A DNA stretch of 64,000 bases from Pyrenochaeta sp. MPI-SDFR-AT-0127. Lineage: Eukaryota; Ascomycota; Dothideomycetes; Pleosporales; Cucurbitariaceae. Location of the stretch: NCBI GenBank assembly GCA_020747015.1, contig JAGTJM010000107.1, positions 1 to 64,000 on the forward strand, read 5' to 3'. Each line of letters begins with the position of its first letter. The first letter of the stretch is position 1. The notes below the pieces were generated by a model. It ran no database searches and was not told where the DNA came from. It worked only from the letters and a program-made list of their open reading frames with translations. The position numbers and the translations under genes are program-made. Positions 46,486 through 58,436 of this stretch are shown piece after piece.

Positions 46486-47569
46486 CCTCGCCATGGCCTA
46501 GCCACCCAAAGTTCTCCAGGCATCACTATGAAACTTGGAAGCCTTTGCTGAGCATCGAGCTCTGGCACTTGCTTGCCGTTCAAGTCGAGATCAATGTCCA
46601 AATTCATTTCCCGGCCAGAGTCTAGTTCCCGGTCGGCGTCGGCGTTTCCACTCGCAAACTAGACGCATTTCACGAGCAGGATCCTAATCATCATCAATGC
46701 TGCCATCCCAGCTTGAAACTTGGGAATGCTTGACTTGAGCAATCCTAGAAACGGCCTGTCCTCGTACAAGTTTATGAAAAATACGCCATAGGAGTACGAG
46801 ACAATCTTCCATACGGTGTATGGACTGTAATCAGAGTCTTTCACACGCATCAAGTTCCGCACTGGTCAATGTGCTAGTGCCCTGCCTCAAGTTTGGGCAT
46901 CTGTTCATGTCTTCTTGCAGCATCTTTGGTGTTACACCCACACCTCAGCTTTCTGATACCATTGTCCTAACGGTTAGATGCGAAGATACCAATGAACACG
47001 AATCAATTCTCTCCCTCAACTGATCCTCAATTTTTGAGGTTTGGCCAAACAAATCTTTTTCACTCGGCTAAATTGTGCGCAATGCTTCAGTACCATATCT
47101 ACCCTTTGTTGGGCTATCATTACTTCTTGAGATGTTCGCATTGTGGGAGTTGGTTGCTTTCCACACTCCTACCTGTCGATGCAATTGCCAGTCGCGTAAA
47201 GGCCGAGTCTTATAACGTCACAATTGCAGATTACGCGGTTTTTACAACCGATGGGTAAACCATGTTGCGAGGGACCATTCTCCCACCAACCAGGTTAATC
47301 TTCGCAATGCAATTTACCCGTTCATCTCCGCAGATCCCCGCGTTTTAACGTGTCTTTAGGAACCATTCAAAGATTGGTTCCTGCATTGTTCAGGATTCTT
47401 ACTCTATTCGTGCTCGTGTCTTTTCTTAGCCTCCTATCTTCCCTGTACCCGCAATTCCGGTCTTGCGGCTGTGGCAAGTATTAAACATGTGGGTTTCCCC
47501 TTTCATGGCGATCGAGGCGATTGTTTTTTCTTATTCCCCGAAGCTCAATCGAAGAGCAATTGATGCAAG
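46486..47569. other. Intergenic region
   Basis: About 1.1 kb, 3' of NC2 alpha and promoter of the secreted GDSL gene. Only short featureless frames. Confidence 0.5.
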
Positions 47570-48972
47570 ATGTTCTTCTCAAGAGTAGTGCTATTACTGG
47601 TCGGGGTGGTTGTGTCTGTGCAAGGTCATACAAGCGACATCAACAAGGCCGCAAAAAGAGCCATTCGTCCAAATCCTTCCAATGGCCACTGGATTGACGC
47701 TTGGGCGTCAATGCCCCAGCTGACAGAGCCTGCGAACTTGCCCCCAGCTCCATTCGTATGTCCTCTCTCTAATCTGTATGAATTTGGACTGATACATGAA
47801 TGTAGAACCAGACCGGTGCCGTCTTTGTAAATGCCACAATACGTCAAACGCTCTACCTTACTGCTGCAGCTGGGCAGATCCGTCTCAAGTTCTCAAATGT
47901 CTTTGGAGGCTCCAATCTCCCCATAACTGCAGTCACTGTGGCTTTACCCGCGAACAACACAGCAGGCATCCATCAAATCCAACCCAAGACGGTCCAAAAA
48001 GTCACTTTCTCCGGCAAGGACTCCATTAGCATCCCCAATGGCGCACTTGCTGTGTCTGACCCACTCAATTTCCCCATCAAAGCACAACAGGTCGTTACTG
48101 TTACAATGTATCTTGCTGCCGGGCAGACTACCAATTCGATTACGTCGCATCCCGGTTCAAGGACAACGAGCTGGTGGCAATATGGTAACGCTGTGAACGC
48201 AGCTCAACTCGCAGTAACAGATGCAAGCACCCAATCAGCAGCACATTGGTACTTCCTCTCTAGCATTGAGGCATGGGTCCCTCCTAAGCAAGGCTCGTTT
48301 CTCATCGTAGGCGACTCAATCACTGATGGCAGAGGATCTACAACAAACCAAAATAACCGATGGCCTGATCTACTTCTTGCAAGACTGCAGAAGAGTCCTG
48401 CCACCAAACACATCTCTTTTGGTAACCTCGCAGCCGGCGGTAATCGCATCCTTGCAGACGGCGCAGGCCCGAGTGCATTTGGGCGAATTGACAGGGATGT
48501 GCTTGCGCATCCTGGAGTCAAATATGCGATGATCTTCGAGGGTGTCAATGACATTGGTCGTGGTGCCACAAATGCTGTCGATCAAAACGCCATCTACGAA
48601 TCACTGGTACAGGCATATACCCAGATGGTACAACTAATCCATGCCCATGGCATTCCAGTGTTTGGCGCAACAATCACACCGTTGAGCGCTCCAGCAAACG
48701 TTACGATACAGCCGTACAGCCACCCCGAACGTGAAGTCACCAGGCAGAGGATCAACAAGTTCATCAGGGAGAGTGGCACATTCGACGTTGTTGTAGACTT
48801 TGACAAGTTTCTCGCGGACCCAAACATCCCGAGCCAACTCAATCCTTTGTATGACAGCGGGGATTACCTACATCCCAGCGTAGCAGGATACCAGCATCTG
48901 GCGGATCGATTCCCAGTTCAAATATTTGGTCAATGGGCAAATGGAGCGGATGAGTTCTCGTGGGGACAGTAA
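47570..48972 (+). CDS. Secreted SGNH/GDSL hydrolase
   Basis: Exons 47570..47755 and 47806..48972 (50-bp intron) give 450 aa. A signal peptide (MFFSRVVLLLVGVVVSVQG) precedes a beta-rich N-terminal domain (about 40-220, DAWASMPQL and RLKFSNVFGGSNLPI) and the SGNH fold. Block I: FLIVGDSITDGRG with nucleophile S233. Block II: GNLAAGGNRI with the oxyanion Gly. Block III: EGVNDIGRG with N310. Block V: SGDYLHPS with D415 and H418. Such two-domain GDSL proteins are often acetyl- or acyl-esterases on polysaccharides. Several NxT/NxS sequons fit secretion. Substrate not determined. Confidence 0.92.
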
Positions 48973-49425
48973 CGAGAGAGAGCGAGGGCTCCATGAATGA
49001 CAGCTTAGATAATGCGCAATATGAACCTGTCGCCACCTAAGTGAACTTCTTCAAAAGCGTCGGTTGGCCGGAAACATTTCCGGTGCTTCCGGAAATGATG
49101 GCCGCCAGCCCACAAACGCAAACCTTCCGACCACGCCAGTCGAGGCTAGCGTATCCAAAATTTACGTCACCTTTGGCCAACCCTACGTGATGAGTGATCG
49201 GCCGAACGTTTTCTGTCAAGCTTTTTAAGGTGTTTGTTCGCCGCATGTGTCCATGCGCCTTGCTTACACGCCAATTTCATTGGGCAACTTCTGATTCCTG
49301 CGCATCTAGTACCGCGTGGCGAACGGATACATATCTCGGGCTGAGATATATTGGTACAGAAAAAGTCGAGAAACCTCTCATCGATATTTTCGAATACATC
49401 ACCATTTGAGCTATCAAATATTAAT
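48973..49425. other. Intergenic region
   Basis: Promoter region of the MFS gene. The frame is open upstream of the chosen ATG but has no features. Confidence 0.45.
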
Positions 49426-51352
49426 ATGCAGAATTCATCGAACGAGCAAACCCCAGCTCAAGCAGCATACCAACAACAACCACCAACACAACCAACAAGG
49501 GAGACAACAAATGACCTTGAGCGTGGGAGGCAACCACGCCCAAGACGAAGAATCACTCACAGTTCAGATTCGTCATCATTCGAGGATGACGAGGATGACG
49601 AGGAAATCGAGGAAGATGAGAAAGGCACAGATCACGATGGCCATCGTCCAACAAAGAAAGAGCTTTACAAGAGTATTAGCAGATCTCGAAGTCGAGGCAG
49701 TCACAATGTACGACACCAGACTGCTACTGGAACAGCTAGTGCCTTTAATCAGCCATTGAATCAGACACTATCCAGAAGAGATACGGTACTTTCAAGGATA
49801 AGAACGAGACCAAATTTTGCGCCATTCTCACACCCTTTAGCACATCAACAAACAGCCACAGATGTACTGGTTGACTTTGACGGCCAAGACGACCTGTACC
49901 GGCCCATGAACTGGCCAACCCAAAAAAAGATTAGTACCACGGCAATGTATGGTCTCACGACTATGAGTGCAACATGGGCGTCTTCGGCATACTCTGCCGG
50001 TACACAGCAGATAGCAGAGGAGTTCCATGTGGGGTCTCAAGTCGCTGTGCTAGGGACTACACTATTTCTATTCGGCTTCGGACTTGGACCCTTGATTTGG
50101 GCGCCGTTATCTGAGGTATATGGAAGGAGAATAGCAGTCTTGACCCCAATGTTTATTGCAACATGCTTCAGCTTCGGAAGCGCAGTGGCCAAAGACTTCC
50201 AAACGTTGATGATCACTCGCTTCTTTGGAGCTTTCTTTGCTAGCGCACCTGTCACGAACACAGGAGGTGTACTTGGAGATTTGTTCAGTCCGGCGTGGAG
50301 AGGGTTGGCTATGGCTGGATATGCCATGGCAGTTGTTGGTGGACCATGCTTAGGTGAGTTTTTCCAACACCATACATTTCCCCCCCCCCCCCCTGCCTTC
50401 TCCCCATGAATAAGAGTGTAAACTGATAATCCTCGTAGGGCCTATTGTGTCAGCAGCCTTTGTTGCCAACCCCTCTCTGGGTTGGCGATGGACTGAATAC
50501 TTTACCGGTATTCTCCAAGCTACCATCCTATTTATCGACGTCATATTCATAGACGAGTGTTACCCGCCCAAACTTCTTGTCTACAAAGCACGCCGCCTGC
50601 GCCACGAGACGGGTAATTGGGCTTTACACGCTAAATTTGAGGAGTGGGACGTCAGCATTGTTGAACTTTCTAGGAAGTTCCTTATCCGTCCAATTCAGCT
50701 GCTGATGACACCCATCTGCTTCTTTGTGGCGATATATGCTTCTTTCTGCTATGGCGTGTTGTACATGCAACTTGGTGGGATACCCATCATTTTCGGCGAA
50801 GTTCGTGGCTGGTCCGCTGTATCTGCAACTCTCCCTTTCTTAGGAATCCTCATCGGGGCGACTATCGGCTGTGGCATCAACGCATATAATCAGCTCCTTT
50901 ATAACAAGGTCTACCACCGCGCAGGCGACCGTGCCGTTCCTGAAGCTCGCCTTCCCCCCATGATGTTAGGCTCTGTCTTGTTCTCTGCCGGCCAATTCAT
51001 CATGGGCTGGACTGCCGACCCTCGCTTTCACTGGATTGCTCCTGTTATTGGGCTGGTGATGATGGGCACAGGTTTCTTCACTATCTTCCAAGCCGCGCTG
51101 AACTATCTCGTTGATACATTCACACAATATGCTGCAAGTGCTGTGGCAGCGAATACATTCTTGAGGAGCTGCTTTGCGGGTGCTCTGCCACTGGTCGTGA
51201 CTCCGTTGTACCATAACATTGGGGTTGGGCCAGCCAGCAGCATTACAGGAGGCTTCGCAGCCCTCCTAATACCGGTGCCGTTCGCATTTTATGTGTATGG
51301 CAAAAGGATTCGATCGAGGGGTAAATGGAGTCGTGGAAGTGTCTTTGACTAG
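49426..51352 (+). CDS. MFS transporter, drug:H+ antiporter-1 (polyamine/multidrug) family
   Basis: Exons 49426..50353 and 50439..51352 give 613 aa. The 85-bp intron carries a run of 14 C. The cytosolic N terminus of about 150 residues has an Arg-rich patch and an acidic DEDDEEIEEDE stretch. Then PMNWPTQKK marks the start of the membrane part, typical of the DHA1 group. Motif A is PLSEVYGRRIAVL; motif C lies at the splice site (GGPCLGPIVSAA), followed by LGWRWTEYFTGI. Twelve hydrophobic segments can be placed, with a loop at about 350-385. It probably exports polyamines or drugs at the plasma membrane. Substrate not deducible. Confidence 0.92.
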
Positions 51353-52406
51353 AGTCAAAGTATTCCATGCGCGCTTCACCAACCCAGAGCTATGAGGATT
51401 ACAAACCCCTTAAATATTTTATAATAATGAAAGCAGTCAATGTAGAAAATCCGCAGGTCTGCATTCGTAGTCACGACAATTCTCCGTACTTTATGCGAAA
51501 TGGCAAAGGCTGCCCAGATACTTTTCGCCTGTCCATCAAAAGCCAGTCCTCCTCTCTGAGAATGGTCCTTCTCCAAGCATTTTTCAAATTTAAGTGACCA
51601 TAGAAGGCAATATTAGGGGATCAGGGTATTCAATCTCCCAGTTGGCTTCCTGGTCCGCGCCTAACCTAGGCCTGCTTCACAAATAGAGATTGGAACTTAT
51701 ATCCAACTCTCACATAGTGTGTCCCCTTATATAGGACACAAGAGTCCATAATATGCATTTGAAGCGAATATTCCAAGCATCCTGCATTATCTGTCAAGCT
51801 CATCAGACCGCTGTCCTTCATGCGTACAGGTACCCTGCCTTCAGCTATTTGGCCATTCCATTTACTATCGTCATGCTGCCTTGACTTGACTCCACGAAAC
51901 ACGAGCAGTGGCCTCATATCGACACAAACTAGGATCTGATGCTAGATCTCAGTTGACAGCCTTTGCAGATCGCCAAGATAGGTCTTGGGGGAAGAGTGCG
52001 GCCGCTGTGGTCAAGCTGACAATTATCCGTGAAATTCGCCGATGCTGGATGGTTTCATCCAGCATCTTGACAGGGATGCGCTGTTTTTTCTATGAGATCT
52101 ATATCAGTAGGAAGCCCGTTTTTCAATGTTGGCCTCTCTTGGCACCGAGCCCGAACATATCAGCATGGCGATATTAGATCTCAAGGTCACTTTGGTGTCG
52201 GCGATTGAGGTAACGGTAACATGCTTGATTCAAAGGCTTTAAAGTGCTGTACGTTGTGATTGCACATGTCCATGCACGGAAAGGGGCTTGCGAGAAGTTC
52301 GATGCATCTAGGTGGTAGTTGCAAGCTCTAAAATCTACGTCTCATGCTGTAAGCAGACACCTTCATGCACCGCTTTATGGGCTTTGCGAATCCATGTAAA
52401 CGCTGT
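51353..52406. other. Convergent intergenic region
   Basis: Between the MFS stop and the PARN stop. No supported gene or repeat. Confidence 0.5.
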
Positions 52407-54448
52407 TCAGCCCCCCCAATTAGCCACTCTGAGCACCGCTTCCTGTGTTCCAAAGACACGTAGCTTATTGCCAAACTCCTTCCAGAAATCTGAGTCAAAT
52501 GTCGGAATAAGTTCCATCGGCTGGCGCTGTACCTGCTTTATGGGCACCCAGCCCGAGGTATCTTGCACGAATACCTCATTTTCCCACGATCCAGCTGCTT
52601 CTGCATCCTGTTCACCGCATTTAGAGGCTTGAGTATTATCATGGACCTGGATTTGCTCATTATCGACGGACGTATCAGTCCCATTTTCTGGATTCAAAGC
52701 GAGCACACGTAGATTATCGAATATGTTTTTTGTGCAGAAACGTAGATCAACAGTTGCTTCCTTGGTTTGGGTGATATTCTTTCTGTTCTTCTTCCCCTTC
52801 CGTCTCGACTTGCCCCCTGATTGTGCTTGTGGATTCGGTAATTGGGGCTTCTCGATTGGAGGCAAAGAAATTGAGTGCTCAAGTTTCTCGCGGCCGTCAC
52901 ATACAAAGTCTTGAACATCTCCAACGGATCGAGCAGATATGAACATGCCCTCTCCCGGGCGCGTTTCTGGTTCTGGCGAAGGCGTCTTTTCCCTTCGTTC
53001 TGCATCAAGCTTGGCAGCTAAGCGAAGCATGATAGTGGCAGTGAGGAGACTGTCGTAGCCCGCTTCATGGAAAGCTTCAGTCTCCTTATATTTTGAATGA
53101 TCAGCATGGGTGATGATGCTGGGCAGTGATTGTCCGCTTATCCCCTCAGCAATCTCTTGTAGCGTGGGTGAAGCATTAAGATCACCTTCAGCATGTGTCG
53201 CCAGGTACTTGGTATCGATAATCTTGGGGAACAGGCTGTGGATCTCGTTCTGAAAGCCCTCCAGTGTCTCCTAAGGCGACGGTCAGCAATGGCCACACTA
53301 AGAAGGCCTTGTCGATGACTCTGTGCGCATCAGAAACTGCTAGGAGATACCCTTGCACGGCACAGGTCAAATCCAGAGATCCTCGGCACCAGAGCCCGAA
53401 ATCACATAGGCTCACTTACTGGTAACTCACCGACAAAGGTACGGTAGAGATATACTATGTCCGTGAACATATTGTGTCCTACAAGTACAGGTGTCTTCAC
53501 TTTCAGCCGTTCAGTGGCACGATCGTACCTATCTTTGATGTCATGGCTATCAGCGGTCATGGACATTCCGGGATGACTACGAGTAAGACAGAGAGGGTCT
53601 GCAAGGTCGACATGGCCACCATGTACAAGAGCTTCAAACACCCAGCGGAAGCCCGTTTGTCGGATGATTTGCTCTTTGACACGGTTCTTGGCTCTCCGTG
53701 TGTTCTCAGCCTCTCGGAGAGGGTTGAAATCGATGATGCGCACACAATCTGCCCGACCCATAGAGACCAAGTCTGGAAACTCGGCACGTACGAGTTGATG
53801 TACGAGACGCTTTTCGAAGCGAGAAATGGCTGGAATCAACGGTTGCTCCTTGAGACCAGTATGAGTGGTAAGTTCAAGATACGAGGAGGTGCCGGTCTTC
53901 CATTTGATGATAGCTTCCCTTGTGCGACGAAGAAAATCCAGCGACTCGACGTCTTCTGCCGTCAACTGCAGGTCTTCGACGGGGTTCTTTTTGTCGATGC
54001 GATCCCAGGCTAGCGATTTTGCCCGGTCAGCCTCTTCTCGCGAGAGGTATTGAACACCACTCGCGAAAGGTGCTCCCAGGTCGAAACCGTTGCTGAGCAG
54101 GAAAGTGCACGCTCCACTCTGGAAGCTGATTTCTCTTTCAAAGTCGAGTCGCTCACTCAAAAGAGGACTAATGTTGATATTGTAGGGTCGCAACACGTAC
54201 TTGTTCGCGATGTAGTCGAATCTGGCGCATGTGATGCCTACCTGGAGAATCTGATAGCGATCCGCACCCGCCTTGGTCTCTGCGTAACGCTCTTGGAGGG
54301 TAAGGCGACCAGGGCCTCTGGGCTGCTTGTTGGGCAACCGAGATGGTATTCCTGAGAGCTCTAGGTCGAATGACACAAATTCCGCCTCAGAGATGTTGAT
54401 GAAGAGTCCAAGCAGTTGGTGTGGGAACGAGGCAGCGTCGACGTCCAT
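52407..54448 (-). CDS. Poly(A)-specific ribonuclease PARN-like (CAF1/DEDDh family)
   Basis: Exons 54448..53420 and 53270..52407 (149-bp intron) give 630 aa. The DEDD residues are all visible: D28 and E30 in FVSFDLELSGI, D330 in GHNMFTDIVYLY, and D416 with H411 in FHEAGYDSLLTA. Between them lies an R3H-like stretch (about 170-250). The splice restores FVGELPETLEGFQNEIHSLFP. A basic KSRRKGKKNRKN patch near the end may guide RNA binding or nuclear entry. PARN shortens poly(A) tails and trims small RNAs. Yeast S. cerevisiae lacks PARN; many moulds keep it. Divergent from the PEX26-like gene (462 bp). Confidence 0.9.
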
Positions 54449-54910
54449 ATTGGGCAGTGGTGTCCACGAGCAGCAGAGCAAAAGATTACGGCAGACTAGA
54501 CGGGTACAAGGGGCTGTTTGGTGAGGCAGGAGAGTGATGACGTCCTGTTGGGGAGGCTATTGTGAGCAACTCATTGTTAGCCTCGCAATCAAGCTGCAGC
54601 ACAAGAAATGTTCCAACTGTCGACCCAAGCCACGGGCTGTGGATGGTGTTTGTCACGCAGCACTGGGGAACGCTGCCCCCGTGTTCACGAGCTTGCGCAC
54701 ATGGCAGGTCGGAGATTTGACGCTTGACGAGTGAAGTGTCAAGGGGCGTGTCGGCGACGGCTGACGCGCCAAGACGGTGACATGAGCTGCAGCCGAGGTT
54801 CCAAATGTTGACGAGGCGGAGAGGAATGCAGCATCCCCAGGACTCCTCTTCCACCCACGACTACGAAGCTGTAGGCGCCCACCACGAGCACTCGCTACCT
54901 AGGGCACAGC
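54449..54910. other. Divergent promoter region of PARN and PEX26-like genes
   Basis: 462 bp between the two start codons. No further features recognised. Confidence 0.5.
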
Positions 54911-56260
54911 ATGGCGGCGCTGTACGAGGACATCAGCGGGTCACGTTACCTCTCGTCGTCCATCTCGTCGCTCTCGGCCTCGCGGCAGCAGTCGTCGCAG
55001 ATCGCCAAAGCCTACCGACAGGCTGCCCAGCTATTCCTCACGCGACGCCTGCCCGAAGCGCTCTCGACAATCGAGCCCATCATCACGCCGCCGCCGCTGG
55101 ACGAGACCAACGGCAACGGCTACAATGGCGACGTCGGCGGCTATGCTCCCGTCGCAACCGCCTCGCGGGGCACGCGCATCAAGGTCTGGAGCTTCTATCT
55201 GACTTTTCTGAACTCGGTCGTCGAACTGGGCGCCGAAGAGGGCAAGCACGCTTTTGGCAGCACGAGGTGGAAGCAATTGGTGTCCAAGTGCCGCGATGGC
55301 AGCGTGTGGGATGAGGTTGTGCGCGACGGCTACGCTGGCGTCGAGGGCGACGTCGATGCCGATGTCGTAGTCAACCTGTAAGCAGACTGCGCCAGACTCT
55401 ACGACAGCCATGTCGACTAACTGTTCTGTAGCGCCACGCTCCTCCTCACACACTCGCCATCCCAGAGGCTGAACCAGCAAAAGCTCGAAACATACCTCTC
55501 CGCAACTGCTAACCCCACGTTTGACATCTCCTCGCACATGTCCTCGCCCTCGTATCTGCAGCGACGGCCAAGCCAGCGGAGCCAGCACAACGGAACCGAC
55601 ACGCCCCGAGACCTCAACACGCGCATCAAGCTTCTCGAACTGTACACACTTCACGTCTTGCCAAGGAACGAAGAATGGGACTACGCCCGTGAGATCATTG
55701 GCATGTCTGAAGTTCTCGACGATGAGCGAAAAGAGGCATTCTTGCTGGCCTTGCACTCGCTGAAGGAGGAAAAGGAAGATGCTGAAGCACGGGAAGAAAA
55801 GCTTCGCCAGCAACAACAGGAGCAGATGGAGGAGCGTCGCAAGGAAACCGAAGCAAAACGACTCGAGCAATCTCGCGCTGAAGACGAACGCCGGAAACGC
55901 GAAGAGGAGAACAGACGGCAGCCCCGAGGCTCAGACGAACGCTTTCGGAAGCCACCACAAGCTCCTTCCCAGTCATCCAGAACTTCACGACAGCCAGCAA
56001 AAAGACCCATCACACCGCCGCCAGGCTTTTATAATCGGGCTTCCACCATGTTTGCCTCAGTTCAGGCTATGATCTCAAACACCGCTCATCAAATGACAGC
56101 TAATCCCATGGCTTTCTTCAGAACTATCTTGTTTTTACTGGCTTTTGCTTTAGCCTTCGGGCGACGAGACTTGCGAGAACGTATATTGCGCGTCATCAGG
56201 AATGCGTGGGACAAGGTGAGACGCACCGTTGGCATGGGTGTCAAGGTCTCTTATATTTGA
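54911..56260 (+). CDS. PEX26-like peroxin (tail-anchored)
   Basis: Exons 54911..55377 and 55432..56260 (54-bp intron, branch CGACTAAC) give 431 aa. The N-terminal half is helical and TPR-like (AKAYRQAAQLFLTRRLPEAL, WSFYLTFLNSVVELG). A block DGYAGVEGDVDADVVVNLATLL crosses the splice site; I associate it with filamentous-fungal peroxin 26. A charged coiled coil (about 255-330) follows, then one hydrophobic segment FFRTILFLLAFALAFG (about 383-398) with basic residues after it, as expected for a tail anchor. Pex26 anchors the Pex1-Pex6 ATPase at peroxisomes. Identity rests on memory of the family pattern, so moderate confidence. Confidence 0.7.
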
Positions 56261-56864
56261 ATAATTTGATAGTATGGAAGTAATGATCCTTTTCATGTCT
56301 TATATTGAGGGGCGATAGTTGACCCATATCATATTGTATCATCTTACAACTATCCCTTTGTGCTACATCATTGTTTCCAATCATAATCCGTGAACGGAGC
56401 GGACGAGCGTGAACGACCTTATCATCCTGGAGGCGTTTAGACCACATTGTGTGGATTTTACATCAGAAGCATGTTTTTGCGACTACACAAAGTATCATAT
56501 GAAAAGGCAAGGGCAATACATATTTGGACGCAGACTTTGGTGCCACCCCGTTTGGGAGAGAAATGGAGGAGGTACAACTTCAAGTGGTTTAACAAAATTG
56601 GAAAGACGTCAGTCTATGCTTTATTTGGGCAGGAAAATCTTTCGATTAACTTTCAAGATTTCCGAATCTGTCCTTTTATTCACTATTTCGAGGGCCATTC
56701 TCGCTGAATATGCCGCCATTAGCTTGGCGTTTACAATTGTCCAGACACTGCTCGTCAGCAATTGCATCGAGCCTCAGAACAAGGCAGTGGACGCGAGGTC
56801 TTGCATACTCCTTGTAAAGTATGCAGTACGACAGTAGCTAGCTTTTTTGCCTATTTCCAATCGT
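56261..56864. other. Convergent intergenic region
   Basis: Between the PEX26-like stop and the PHS1 stop. A 142-aa frame at 56409..56837 has no features. Confidence 0.5.
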
Positions 56865-57843
56865 TCACGTGTTCTTTCGTTTGTTGCCAAGCGTCTTTCT
56901 CCTTTGCTTGATCATGTACGTATACATTGTGTATGAGCCTACAGCGTCAATTTAGTTTCTGTTTCTTTGCACAGAATGAAACATTGCAATGCTTACCAGG
57001 AATGTACAGCATCAGAAAGAAGTAGAAGGTTGGCGGGATGATGGGGCTTATCTTTCCTCCTGGCGCAATAGCCTTATACAATAGCCACCACTCCGCCCCA
57101 ATTCCAATAGGATATAGTGGGTAAAACATTGTGTACCTGCACTTATCAGTCTTCTTTATCCTCCTTTTTTCATAACCCTGCGGACAACACGTACCGTAGC
57201 CACAGTAGATTCCTCGGCGCTTTCCCATGCAAATTCAGAGCAAGATATGAATACCGAACAGTGTCAGCAACAGACCAAGCAAGCAATAAGGCAAGATAAG
57301 CACTTGAAGATGCGGTACTGTCTGGAAAGTTGTACCATATCATCCACACTTGAATGACGCGTGTGATTACTTGGAGTGCTGTTGTACTAACGGGCGATTT
57401 GATGAGACCTATTTTCGAGTCAATAACTCTTTAACTGGAAGGAACAAAAATGTTGACCTACCGATAGCCGCATGTAGAACTTCGACCAGGGAAATTGTCT
57501 GTACCCATCGTGCCTGAGGCTCCGTCGCAGCAAATAGTTTGGGTTTGCTATCGAGAGCATGGAAGACGGCGCTGAGAAACACAGAGATCCAAAGTAACGC
57601 AAACACAACGTTGTAAGCGGTCAGATAGAGAATCCGAGGCTGCTGAGACGCCGCAGTTGACGCGCCATCCTGACTTTTGTGCGGTCCATCTTCCTGTTTC
57701 ATCTTTCCTCTGACCCTTGACTCTGGCGGATCAGGACTGTTAGAATTGCAAGAACATTGTTTTGGCAGAGTTTGCAGTCTTGGTCTTGTCGGCAGATTGC
57801 TTCCATGTGGTTGTTGAGCCGAGGCTAGAGCTCCGCTCTTCAC
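56865..57843 (-). CDS. Very-long-chain (3R)-3-hydroxyacyl-CoA dehydratase (PHS1/HACD)
   Basis: Four exons, 57843..57462, 57408..57195, 57136..56997 and 56938..56865 (introns 53, 58, 58 bp), give 269 aa in frame. The enzyme removes water from 3-hydroxyacyl-CoA in the third step of very-long-chain fatty acid elongation in the ER. Evidence: YLTAYNVVFALLW first membrane helix; RWVQTISLVEVLHAAIGL; SPVSTTALQVITRVIQVW; and the active-site helix YPIGIGAE with Y207 and E214 at the family spacing. The last tiny exon adds the ER-type basic tail KQRRKTLGNKRKNT. The N-terminal 70 residues are polar and longer than usual; ATG 57702 is an alternative start. Confidence 0.92.
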
Positions 57844-58332
57844 AGACCTTGTAGCATTACCCTACGCTGTAGTCATATCCTTTAATGATTTATGACCATT
57901 TGCTATGATTATCAGTGAGTTTAAGGCCAATTTTTAAACGCTCATGGGACAAAGCAGCGAGTTCTTGCATATCATGCAACTGCTCATCAGAAAGGAGCAT
58001 GAGAAAAATCACCTGAGAACACTTCACAACCCTTCTTCTCTTAAGGCTCTGATGCTGCGCAAAGGCTTTTCAAGAGAGATCGTCAAAGTCACCTCTTTGC
58101 AAATGCTAACCTGGCTTTTCAAAAGCCCAGCTTGTATTTGATGTACAGAAAATGCTGGTCTCACAATTCTCAGTATAGGGGATTGTCAAGGCAAGCACGA
58201 ATGCTCACGATAGCCGTATGACCACCGCGCATGCAATTAACATGATACTGAAAAGTATAAGCTTATTTTAAGCATATTCAAGTAGATCGTTAATGCCACA
58301 TTGCCTCATTTTTACACATATACTTTGCGTGT
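57844..58332. other. Intergenic region left of the transposon
   Basis: PHS1 promoter and, before the insertion, the 3' side of the membrane-protein gene now at 60125. No gene seen. Confidence 0.45.
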
Positions 58333-58334
58333 TA

Positions 58335-58434
58335 AGCTAGCGTACATAGAAGTCGCCCACCCCTAGAAGTCGCCCACCCAACCAAAACAAGGATCACCAA
58401 TTCAACGCGCGATAGCTCAACAACCACGCTTATA
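58335..58434 (+). repeat. Left 100-bp terminal inverted repeat
   Basis: Starts AGCTAGCGTACATAG and ends CCACGCTTATA. It contains the motif TAGAAGTCGCCCACCC twice in direct order near the outer end. It stops three bases before the transposase ATG, and its TATA end could serve as core promoter. Confidence 0.95.
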
Positions 58435-58436
58435 AA

